From an uncultured Collinsella sp. (GTDB lineage: Bacteria > Actinomycetota > Coriobacteriia > Coriobacteriales > Coriobacteriaceae), in the NCBI GenBank assembly GCA_900554255.1, contig USGN01000101.1, forward strand, positions 1 to 5,278: DNA of 5,278 bases, written 5' to 3'. The notes beneath the pieces were generated by a model. The model ran no database searches and had not been told where the DNA came from. It saw only the letters and a list, made by a program, of their open reading frames with translations. This document shows positions 1 through 5,278 of the stretch, in pieces (positions within the stretch are counted from its first letter, which is position 1; every line of letters begins with the position of its first letter). Made by a program: the position numbers and the translations under genes.

Positions 1-1177
1 GTTGGACGCGGCCGGCCGCGTTGCCGCCGTCGACCTGAAAAGCGATATCGACATCTCGCCGTTTGCCAACAGCGCTATGGACGGATATGCCGTGCGCTCG
101 GCGGACTTGGCGCAGGCGTCTGGTGAGACGCCGGTGACGCTCGACGTTATCGGACACGAGGCTGCGGGCCATGTGTTTGAGGGTGCTCTTGGCCCGGGCG
201 AGACGGTCCGCATTATGACAGGCGCGCCGGTGCCCGAGGGTGCCGACGCCGTAGTGAAATACGAGATCGTCGACGTGCTCGATGGCGACGGCAACGAGGG
301 CTCGCACGTGAGCTTCTCGGCGCCGGCCAAGGTGGGGGAGAACGTTCGCTCTGCCGCCGAGGAGGCCCATGCCGGCGATGTTGTGATACACGCCGGCGAG
401 GTCGTGGCTCCGGCGGGCGCGGGTCTGCTGGCAAGTGCCGGATACGCGAGCGTGAAGGTGCACGCTGCCCCACGTGTGGGCATCATCTCGCTGGGCACGG
501 AATTGGTCGCACCGAGTAAAGTACCGGCGCGCGGTCAGATTCGCGATTCCAACTCCTCGGCGTTGATGGCCGAAGCACTCGATGCAGGAGCCGAGCCCGT
601 GTTCTACGGCATTGCGCCCGATGATGAGCAGGCGATTGCCGATCTGGTGCATCGCGCCGTGCAGGAGTGCGATTTTGTCATTACGAGCGGAGGCGCCTCG
701 GCGGGCGACTACGACTATGTGACGGCGCTCGTCCGGCGCGAGGGCGAGGTGCTCTTCGATCGCATCTCGATGCGTCCGGGCAAGGCCATCACGTTTGGCT
801 TGCTCGGGGGTAAGCCCTACCTGGGGCTTTCAGGCAATCCGGCCGCGGCGTATGTGGGCTTTGAGATGCTCGCCCGTCCGGCGATTCGCAAGATGCGCGG
901 CTTTGCCGAGGGTCCGCGTCCCGTGCAGCAGGCGACGCTCACACACGGTGTGAAAAAGCGCCAGGACCGACGCTTCTTCGATCGCGCCACGGTTTTGCGT
1001 GACCCCGAGACCGGTGAGTTGTTGGTGACCGAGGCTAAGACACAGAATTCGGCGCTGCTTGGAACTATGCAGCGTGCGAACTGCCTGTTGCGTATTGACG
1101 AAGGACCGTGCGAGCTCAAGGCGGGAGATGCCGTGGACGTTGTTCGCGTCGACCTGCCCGAGGGCACCGTGTTGTAG
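1..1177 (+). CDS. moeA: Molybdopterin molybdenumtransferase MoeA, 5' end missing
   Basis: MoeA catalyses the last cytoplasmic step of Moco synthesis, inserting molybdate into adenylylated molybdopterin with release of AMP. The reading frame is open from base 2 and runs off the left edge. By alignment from memory with E. coli MoeA, about 30 N-terminal residues are missing, so the real start is not seen and the in-frame TTG at base 2 should not be taken as one. In the 391 visible residues, NSAMDGYA lies at 23-30, IMTGAPVPEGADAVV at 71-85, the MoCF-fold motif TSGGASAGDYDY at 228-239, RPGK at 258-261 and LSGNPAAA at 276-283 (LPGNP in E. coli). Of the acidic cleft residues of E. coli MoeA, D59, E188, D228 and D259 have counterparts (D27, E167, D207 or D208, and D238), while the D142 position appears to be Glu (AAEEA, 118-122). 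The C-terminal domain IV is complete. The TAG stop lies inside the ribosome site of the next gene, which indicates a shared transcript. Confidence 0.95.
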   Translation, partial: LDAAGRVAAVDLKSDIDISPFANSAMDGYAVRSADLAQASGETPVTLDVIGHEAAGHVFEGALGPGETVRIMTGAPVPEGADAVVKYEIVDVLDGDGNEGSHVSFSAPAKVGENVRSAAEEAHAGDVVIHAGEVVAPAGAGLLASAGYASVKVHAAPRVGIISLGTELVAPSKVPARGQIRDSNSSALMAEALDAGAEPVFYGIAPDDEQAIADLVHRAVQECDFVITSGGASAGDYDYVTALVRREGEVLFDRISMRPGKAITFGLLGGKPYLGLSGNPAAAYVGFEMLARPAIRKMRGFAEGPRPVQQATLTHGVKKRQDRRFFDRATVLRDPETGELLVTEAKTQNSALLGTMQRANCLLRIDEGPCELKAGDAVDVVRVDLPEGTVL

Positions 1178-1181
1178 GAGG
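1176..1181 (+). promoter_or_regulatory. Shine-Dalgarno site of the mog/moaB-family gene
   Basis: AGGAGG is a perfect match to the anti-Shine-Dalgarno core and lies 6 nt before the ATG at 1188. It overlaps the moeA TAG stop, so ribosomes ending moeA stop on top of it. This fixes the start of the next gene at 1188 rather than at the upstream in-frame codons that lie inside moeA, and it suggests translational coupling. Confidence 0.85.
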
Positions 1182-1187
1182 AACACT

Positions 1188-1667
1188 ATGGAGCTGAAGA
1201 TATCGATCGTGACGTGCTCGGATACGCGCGATCTTGCCCAGGACGAGGCTGGAGCCGCCCTCGAGGAACTTATCGAGGCGCAGGGCTGGACGGTCGCCTC
1301 ACATGTGGTCGTGCGCGATGACGTCAGCGAGATTGGTGATGCCATTGTGGAAGCCGCCGATGAGTGCCACGCCAATGTCGTGCTCACCTGCGGTGGCACG
1401 GGTCTTTCGATGCGCGATGTGACGCCCGAGGCGACGCGTGCCGTCTGCGACCGCGATGTGCCGGGTATTGCAGAGGCAATCCGCGCATACTCCATGACCA
1501 AGACGCGCCGCGCCATGCTCTCGCGCGCTATTTGCATGCAACGAGGCCATACACTTGTCGTAAACTTTCCCGGTTCTACGAAGGCCGCCCGCGAAAGCTG
1601 GGAGGCCATAGCAGACCAGCTGGAGCATGCGGCTCAGATGACAGCGGGCGGCGGACATACCAACTAA
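1188..1667 (+). CDS. MogA/MoaB-family molybdopterin adenylyltransferase
   Basis: This 159-residue protein is a single MoCF-fold domain, the usual size for MoaB/MogA. The family binds molybdopterin and adenylylates it with ATP, giving the substrate for MoeA in the cytoplasm. Visible motifs are the opening strand ISIVTCSD (5-12), the nucleotide/pterin loop LTCGGTG (65-71), RDVTPEATRAV (75-85), DVPGIAEAIR (89-98), the TRRAMLSRA segment (104-112) and NFPGSTKA (125-132). The signature is mixed: RDVTPEAT looks like E. coli Mog, while PGSTKA followed by A(A)RESWE looks like E. coli MoaB. A symbol is therefore not assigned. Since no second paralogue is in view and MoeA is the neighbour, the adenylyltransferase role is the likely one. 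The ATG at 1188 is chosen for its AGGAGG site. It is separated from moeA by 10 bp and followed by a probable terminator. Confidence 0.93.
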   Translation: MELKISIVTCSDTRDLAQDEAGAALEELIEAQGWTVASHVVVRDDVSEIGDAIVEAADECHANVVLTCGGTGLSMRDVTPEATRAVCDRDVPGIAEAIRAYSMTKTRRAMLSRAICMQRGHTLVVNFPGSTKAARESWEAIADQLEHAAQMTAGGGHTN

Positions 1668-1680
1668 GCGGTTTACCTGC

Positions 1681-1716
1681 GGCGGAGTGACCTGAACGGC
1701 TGCTCCGCCTTTGTTT
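1681..1716 (+). terminator. Probable intrinsic terminator after the moeA-mog/moaB unit
   Basis: GGCGGAG (1681-1687) pairs perfectly with CTCCGCC (1703-1709), and two further G-U pairs could extend the stem inward. The loop is about 11-15 nt, and TTTGTTT (1710-1716) follows directly. It begins 14 nt after the stop codon of the upstream gene. The T run is interrupted by one G and the loop is rather large, so termination may be partial and leave some read-through into modABC. Confidence 0.6.
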
Positions 1717-1757
1717 CCCGCCGAAGTGACGCCGAGGTGCACGGTAATTCGAAACTA

Positions 1758-1775
1758 TATTCTCTGGCGAGAATA
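1758..1775. promoter_or_regulatory. Upstream 18-bp palindrome, candidate operator site 1
   Basis: TATTCTC-TGGC-GAGAATA has perfect 7-bp arms with a 4-bp spacer. Its centre is about 50 bp before the predicted transcription start. It has the same 7-4-7 build as the palindrome at 1807-1824, and the two share the pattern TAWTCTS-N4-SAGAWTA. The symmetry suits a dimeric helix-turn-helix regulator. Its position, upstream of a promoter with a poor -35, would suit either activation or cooperative repression together with the second site. The regulator is not encoded in this window. Confidence 0.6.
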
Positions 1776-1795
1776 ATTTCTCACTACCATTATTC
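1771..1795. repeat. Inverted repeat overlapping operator site 1
   Basis: GAATAAT (1771-1777) and ATTATTC (1789-1795) are perfect 7-bp inverted copies separated by 11 bp. The left arm reuses the GAATA of the 1758-1775 palindrome, so the two pairings exclude each other. TATTCGC at 1791-1797 also differs by only one base from the TATTCTC half-site at 1758. It may be an extra half-site for the same regulator. It lies before the predicted transcription start, so an RNA role is unlikely unless transcription reads through from upstream. Confidence 0.4.
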
Positions 1796-1817
1796 GCACG
1801 GAAGTATAATCTGATTG
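1781..1817 (+). promoter_or_regulatory. Predicted sigma-70-type promoter of modABC
   Basis: TATAAT at 1805-1810 is a perfect -10 box. No good -35 stands at the right distance: the best placed hexamer, TCACTA at 1781-1786 with an 18-bp spacer, is a poor match to TTGACA, and there is no TG extension before the -10. Transcription would start near 1817, giving a leader of about 54 nt before modA. A strong -10 with a weak -35 often goes with activator dependence. The palindrome at 1807-1824 covers the -10 and start site, which would suit repression. The box is predicted from sequence only. Confidence 0.6.
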
Positions 1818-1824
1818 CAGATTA
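1807..1824. promoter_or_regulatory. Downstream 18-bp palindrome, candidate operator site 2
   Basis: TAATCTG-ATTG-CAGATTA has perfect 7-bp arms with a 4-bp spacer. It begins inside the TATAAT box (1805-1810) and spans the predicted transcription start, so a bound protein would block RNA polymerase. Its centre lies 49 bp from that of the palindrome at 1758-1775. If transcribed in full it would lie at the extreme 5' end of the mRNA, where only part of the stem would remain, so a DNA operator is more likely than an RNA element. Confidence 0.6.
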
Positions 1825-1858
1825 AAGCCTGCGGCGGGGTGCCCGGGCATAGCGTTCG

Positions 1859-1864
1859 AAAGGG
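1859..1864 (+). promoter_or_regulatory. Shine-Dalgarno site deciding the modA start
   Basis: AAAGGG ends 6 nt before the ATG at 1871, which is good spacing. An in-frame TTG at 1865 would add two residues but sits directly against this site with no spacer, so ATG 1871 is preferred. Just upstream, CGGG (1835-1838) and CCCG (1842-1845) can form a small GC-rich hairpin in the leader; whether it matters is unknown. Confidence 0.65.
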
Positions 1865-1870
1865 TTGAAC

Positions 1871-2746
1871 ATGTTCGATATGGTTTCTCGCCGCGGTTTC
1901 GTCTCGCTTTCTGCTGCCGCTGCCGCCGGCCTTGGCCTTGCTGGCTGCTCGGGCAACAAGACGTCCGAGCCCGCTGGTTCCGATGCCGGCTCTGCCAAGT
2001 CTTCCTCTAAGAAGAAGGCTGTCGAGCTGCAGGTCTTTGCCGCCAACTCGCTCGAGGAGGCTCTGCCCGAGGTTCAGGAGCTCTACACCGACCAGACCGG
2101 CACCACCTTTGCCGACACGCAGTTTAAGGCGTCTGGCGACCTTGTCGAGCAGATGCGCGCCGGTGCCGCCGTCGACGTGCTCATCACAGCCTCCAAGGGC
2201 ACCATGGACGACGCCGAGGCCGCCGAGCTCGTCGCCGCCGACACCCGTGAGGATATGTTCGTCAACGACCTTGTGATCATTCGCGCCGAGGGCTCCGACA
2301 CCAAGGTCGAGGCCATCGCCGACGTCGCGAACCTGGACGGTAAGATCGCCATTGGCGACGCCAAGACCGTCCCCGCCGGCAAGTACGCCAACCAGGCCCT
2401 GGCCTCCGTGGGCCTCTACACCGGCACCGAGGGCGACGATGGCGAGTATGCTCCCGAGATCGCCGACAAGGTGGCTTTGGCCGACAAGGTCGGCACTGCT
2501 GCCGCCTACGTCTCTACGGGCGACTGCGTGGCCGGTTTTGTCTACAGCTCCGATATCTTCCGCTACGACGGCATCGAGGAGGCCTTCGTGTGCCCCGAGG
2601 ATTCGCACAAGCCCATCGTGTACCCGGGTGCCGTTGCCGAGAGCTCCGAGCACGCCGACGAGGCCAAGGCGTTTATCGACTTTTGCCTGACCAACAAGAA
2701 GGCTCAGAAGATTTGGGCTAAGTACGGCTTTGAGCTTTCCGCGTAG
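1871..2746 (+). CDS. modA: Molybdate-binding lipoprotein ModA
   Basis: This 291-residue protein is the extracytoplasmic solute-binding component of the ModABC molybdate (or tungstate) importer and hands the oxyanion to ModB. The N-terminus carries the twin-arginine-like motif SRRGFVSL (6-13), a short alanine-rich hydrophobic stretch, and the lipobox LAGC (23-26), so C26 should be lipidated and anchor the protein to the membrane. A Ser/Lys-rich linker (27-49) follows. The binding protein starts at VELQVFAANSLEEAL (51-64). By alignment from memory with E. coli ModA, oxyanion-contacting positions appear kept: S60 (Ser12), S88 in FKASGDL (Ser39), the VPAG loop 167-170 (Ala125) and Y225 in FVYSSD (Tyr170). 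IVYPGAV (249-255) is also typical. Codons are strongly biased towards C-ending forms, which suggests high expression. It is the first gene of its own transcription unit. The sequence cannot separate molybdate from tungstate preference. Confidence 0.95.
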   Translation: MFDMVSRRGFVSLSAAAAAGLGLAGCSGNKTSEPAGSDAGSAKSSSKKKAVELQVFAANSLEEALPEVQELYTDQTGTTFADTQFKASGDLVEQMRAGAAVDVLITASKGTMDDAEAAELVAADTREDMFVNDLVIIRAEGSDTKVEAIADVANLDGKIAIGDAKTVPAGKYANQALASVGLYTGTEGDDGEYAPEIADKVALADKVGTAAAYVSTGDCVAGFVYSSDIFRYDGIEEAFVCPEDSHKPIVYPGAVAESSEHADEAKAFIDFCLTNKKAQKIWAKYGFELSA

Positions 2747-2804
2747 TGCGGCTTGGCGCGATAATTCCATCGTTTTGTGTTTCACTCCGTCCTTGTATTC
2801 GCTT

Positions 2805-2808
2805 GGAG
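2805..2808 (+). promoter_or_regulatory. Shine-Dalgarno site deciding the modB start
   Basis: GGAG lies 6 nt before a GTG at 2815. Starting there gives a textbook signal peptide straight after a basic N-terminus (LNRFR). The frame is open back to a GTG at 2746 that overlaps the modA stop, but that start would put about 23 extra residues before the signal peptide. Confidence 0.65.
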
Positions 2809-2814
2809 CTTTTC

Positions 2815-4257
2815 GTGCTTAATAGATTCCGCATGCTTGTCGCCTGTGCTTTGACCTTCGCGCTTTGCTGGGTGCCGGGATTTGCGTTTGCTGGGGACGC
2901 TGAGGGCGGGGCTCAGGCTGCTGCGACCGCTCATGGGCTTTCCTATGGGATCGAGGGTTTTGAGCGGTTGGCCAAGGGGACCGCTCGTGCGATGGAGGGC
3001 CAGCCTGAGGGCTACCGGTTTCCCGTTGACGAGGACGTGGACCTTGTAGTGGCGCCTGCTGCCGATCGCGTTGTGGTGTGGATATCGCCCAAGGCGGTCG
3101 AGAAGTATGGATTGGATCCGCAGGATAACGAGTGCGTATCGGGTCTCAAGGCCCTCGTCTGTGAGCTCGACAGCGTAAACTGCATGGGAGGTGCGCAGCT
3201 AGGGGACGTGGATCTTCCTTGGTATGTCACGGCGGAAACAACGTTTGATGCCGGCGGGTATACCTATGGCTTTGACGAGCGCGGTGCGGATGGGGGCCGC
3301 TATGTGGTGATTGCATCAGCCTCGGGTGATGCCAAGGGCGGCGCGCGTTGGCTTGATAGCGCTCAAATGGTAGAAGCATCGTCTGTCGTGTTGCGGCATG
3401 AGCAAGGGCCCTTGACCTCTCTGGTCTCCTTTTTGGGCGACATCGACTATCGCCCGTTTTGGGTGTCCATTAAAACGAGCGGCCTTGCCCTGGTGATCTC
3501 CCTTGCGCTGGGCCTGTTCGCCGCGTGGAAGACTATGGGTACCTCGAGCCGCATCAAGGGCCTGCTCGACTCGGTCTTTACCATCCCCATGGTGTTGCCG
3601 CCCACGGTCTGCGGCTTTTTGCTGCTTATGCTGTTTGGTCGCTCGACCGGGGTGGGCCAGTGGCTGATTGCGCACGGCGTCTCGATTGTCTTTACGTGGC
3701 CGGCGGCGGTGATCTCTGCCGTGGTGGTATCGTTCCCCCTGGTCTATCGTACGGCGCTCGGCGCCTTTGAGAGCCTCGACACGCAGATGCTTGACGCCGC
3801 GCGAACCCTGGGATGGTCCGAGCGTCGCATCTTTGCCAAGCTTATGATGCCGCTTGGGTGGCCTTCTATTGCTGCTGGTACGGTCCTCGCCTTTGCCCGC
3901 GCGATGGGAGAGTTTGGCTGCACGCTGTTCTTTGCGGGCAACTACGCCGGCATTACGCAGACCATCCCCATCGCCATCTATTTTGAGTGGATGGGCGGCA
4001 ATACGTCGGTCGCGCTCTTCTGGGTCGTGGTCGTAATTGCGTTCAGTTTCCTGGTCATCCTATTCATCAACATGTACACGGCGCATTCGCAAAAGTATCG
4101 TGAGCGCGGCCTGTCCCGCGCGGAGCGCAAGCAGGCCAAGCAGCTGGGCGGCCAAACCGATTCGCTCGACCCAGTCGGCGGAGATGCGCTGCGTATCGAT
4201 CGCGAGGCGTTGGCCGAGCTTATGCGCGATGACACGGTCGCAAAGGGAGGTCGATAA
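2815..4257 (+). CDS. modB: Molybdate ABC transporter permease ModB with a large N-terminal extracytoplasmic domain
   Basis: ModB is the membrane channel of the molybdate importer. The GTG start gives 480 residues, about twice E. coli ModB (229). Residues 1-26 form a signal peptide: basic LNRFR, a hydrophobic core, and an AFA site predicting cleavage after A26. Residues 27 to about 210 form a hydrophilic, unrecognised domain with three cysteines (C107, C116, C123), which would lie outside the cell. From S218 on it is an ordinary ModB core: hydrophobic segments near 222-240, 250-272, 285-312, 350-375 and 402-420, the IPMVLPP motif, the ATPase-contacting EAA-type loop LDAARTLG (326-333) and ARAMGEFG (361-368). 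An exposed N-terminus before five helices agrees with the E. coli topology as I recall it. A charged 60-residue tail (421-480) would be cytoplasmic. Core identity is sure; the role of the extension is unknown. The gene starts 68 bp after modA and ends 3 bp before modC. Confidence 0.92.
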   Translation: MLNRFRMLVACALTFALCWVPGFAFAGDAEGGAQAAATAHGLSYGIEGFERLAKGTARAMEGQPEGYRFPVDEDVDLVVAPAADRVVVWISPKAVEKYGLDPQDNECVSGLKALVCELDSVNCMGGAQLGDVDLPWYVTAETTFDAGGYTYGFDERGADGGRYVVIASASGDAKGGARWLDSAQMVEASSVVLRHEQGPLTSLVSFLGDIDYRPFWVSIKTSGLALVISLALGLFAAWKTMGTSSRIKGLLDSVFTIPMVLPPTVCGFLLLMLFGRSTGVGQWLIAHGVSIVFTWPAAVISAVVVSFPLVYRTALGAFESLDTQMLDAARTLGWSERRIFAKLMMPLGWPSIAAGTVLAFARAMGEFGCTLFFAGNYAGITQTIPIAIYFEWMGGNTSVALFWVVVVIAFSFLVILFINMYTAHSQKYRERGLSRAERKQAKQLGGQTDSLDPVGGDALRIDREALAELMRDDTVAKGGR

Positions 4258-4260
4258 GCC

Positions 4261-5278
4261 ATGTCGCTCGTTCTGGATATCAAAAAGCGCTATCCCGGGT
4301 TTATGCTCGACATGCAGCTTGAGGCCGGCGAGGAGCGTGTGGCGCTGCTGGGCGCCTCGGGTTGCGGCAAGAGCTGCACGCTGCGCTGCATTGCCGGCGT
4401 GGAGACGCCCGACGAGGGCAAGATCGTCGTCAACGGTGTGACCTTTTTTGACTCGGCGGCGGGCATCAATCTGTCGCCCCAGGAGCGAAAATGCGCCCTG
4501 CTGTTCCAAAACTATCAGCTCTTTCCCAACATGACGGTGGCCGATAACGTATGCGCCGGTGTAAAGGATGCGGGCGACGCCGCGGCGCGTAAAAAACTTG
4601 CTGAGCGCTACCTGGGCATCTTTGGCCTGGCCGATTTCGCCGACCGTTATCCCGCGCGGCTCTCGGGTGGCCAGCAACAACGCGTGGCGCTTGCCCGCAT
4701 GGTGGCGGCATATCCGGGCATCTTTATGTTCGACGAGCCCATGAGCGCGCTCGATTCCTATCTTAAGAGCGCGCTCGAGCAGAACATGCTCGACCTGTTC
4801 GACGTCTGCAACCGTACCGTGCTCTACGTGAGCCACGACATCGACGAAGCGTGCCGCCTGTGTCAGCGCATCTGCGTGATGCACGACGGGCATGTTGAGG
4901 AGATCGGCTCCATCGAGGACGTGGTCCGTCGTCCGCAGACGCTGGCGGCACTGCGCCTGACGGGCTGCAAGAACATCTTCCCGGCCCGCAAGGTGGATGA
5001 CCACACCATCTTTGTGCCGGACTGGGGCGTCGATCTCCACCCGGCCCGGATGGTCGAGGACGGACTGGTGGCCATGGGCGTCCGCGCCCATTCCTTCCGC
5101 CCGGAAGAGGAGCGGAACCCGCTTGCCGTCCACTGCGTGGGCAAGATGGAAGAGCCCTTTGAGTGGATCATCCGGATGCGCGCCGAGGGTCAGACCGCCG
5201 GAAGCCCGGATCTCTGGTGGCGTGTCTCGAAAGAGATCGTCCCCGAAACCATGCCCACCCGGCTGGGCGTGGCCCCGG
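4261..5278 (+). CDS. modC: Molybdate ABC transporter ATP-binding protein ModC, 3' end missing
   Basis: ModC is the cytoplasmic ATPase that drives molybdate import through ModB. The frame is open from ATG 4261 to the right edge (339 full codons, no stop). As ModC proteins usually have about 350-360 residues, probably only 10-25 are missing. GGGAGG at 4245-4250 serves as ribosome site, and the 3-bp gap after modB shows one operon. All ABC motifs are present: Walker A GASGCGKS (31-38), Q-loop Q83 in LLFQNYQLFP, signature LSGGQQQR (134-141), Walker B IFMFDEP (154-160), D-loop SALD (162-165) and switch H192. The N-terminal strand is shorter than usual, with few residues before the A-loop position. 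From about residue 238 (TGCKNIFPA) a TOBE-like accessory domain follows, including VAMGVRAHSFRP; in this family such domains can bind oxyanion and give feedback. Codon usage changes in this last part (from about 4980). The gene is unusually rich in cysteine. Confidence 0.94.
   Translation, partial: MSLVLDIKKRYPGFMLDMQLEAGEERVALLGASGCGKSCTLRCIAGVETPDEGKIVVNGVTFFDSAAGINLSPQERKCALLFQNYQLFPNMTVADNVCAGVKDAGDAAARKKLAERYLGIFGLADFADRYPARLSGGQQQRVALARMVAAYPGIFMFDEPMSALDSYLKSALEQNMLDLFDVCNRTVLYVSHDIDEACRLCQRICVMHDGHVEEIGSIEDVVRRPQTLAALRLTGCKNIFPARKVDDHTIFVPDWGVDLHPARMVEDGLVAMGVRAHSFRPEEERNPLAVHCVGKMEEPFEWIIRMRAEGQTAGSPDLWWRVSKEIVPETMPTRLGVAP

Noticed and set aside
1756..1761. TATATT as a second -10 box, or TATAT as a ModE half-site
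   Set aside because: No -35-like hexamer stands about 17 bp upstream, and no matching TAYAT-type half-site follows 7 bp downstream as the E. coli ModE operator would need.
1817..1870. Moco riboswitch in the modA leader
   Set aside because: Such riboswitches precede many mod and moa genes, but the predicted leader is only about 54 nt, too short for the known element, and holds just one small GC hairpin.
2739..2751. Hairpin CCGC/GCGG over the modA stop codon, as a terminator
   Set aside because: The stem has only 4 bp and no T run follows, so it cannot be called a terminator. modB has no visible promoter and should be co-transcribed with modA.
1790..2785. Long open frame on the minus strand opposite modA
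   Set aside because: It follows from the strong C-ending codon bias of modA, which keeps the opposite frame free of stops. Its translation is low-complexity (Gly, Val, Leu, Ala, Asp) and matches nothing known, while modA is unmistakable.
2746..2814. GTG at 2746 overlapping the modA stop, as modB start
   Set aside because: It has no suitable ribosome site and would place about 23 residues before an otherwise perfect signal peptide. GTG 2815 with GGAG at 6-nt spacing is better. The 68-bp gap shows no other signal that I can see.
4060..5133. Long open frame on the minus strand opposite the end of modB and modC
   Set aside because: It crosses a real gene boundary, is His- and Ala-rich without motifs, and lies opposite a ModC with every ABC motif intact.

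Overview
The window is a molybdenum uptake and molybdenum-cofactor (Moco) locus. All genes lie on the + strand, in the order moeA (left end missing), a mog/moaB-family gene, modA, modB, modC (right end missing). The DNA is GC-rich, and several signs point to a Gram-positive host: the molybdate-binding protein is a lipoprotein, ribosome sites are purine-rich, and one start is GTG. The protein style resembles high-GC gut Actinobacteria of the Coriobacteriia (Collinsella-like). That placement is an inference from sequence style, not from a marker gene.

Bases 1-1667 hold the cofactor half. MoeA inserts molybdate into molybdopterin. The Mog/MoaB-family protein made from the next gene would supply the adenylylated molybdopterin that MoeA uses. 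The two genes are 10 bp apart and clearly co-transcribed, and a hairpin followed by a T-rich run (1681-1716) probably ends that transcript.

Bases 1668-1870 are the only sizeable non-coding stretch and are dense with signals. They hold the terminator, a perfect TATAAT -10 box (1805-1810) with a poor -35, and two 18-bp palindromes of identical 7-4-7 build (1758-1775 and 1807-1824). One palindrome lies upstream of the promoter and the other overlaps the -10 and the predicted transcription start. A third inverted repeat (1771-1795) shares sequence with the first. This looks like a two-site operator for an unidentified regulator, possibly a molybdate sensor.

Bases 1871-5278 hold the transporter: ModA (molybdate-binding lipoprotein with a Tat-like signal), ModB (permease) and ModC (ATPase with a C-terminal accessory domain). 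The main oddity is ModB. It carries a signal peptide and an extracytoplasmic domain of about 185 residues ahead of an ordinary five-helix ModB core, plus a 60-residue cytoplasmic tail, making it about twice the length of E. coli ModB. The last 300 bases of modC change codon usage relative to the rest of the gene. The system as a whole is a known one; the possibly undescribed parts are the ModB extension and the paired operator.
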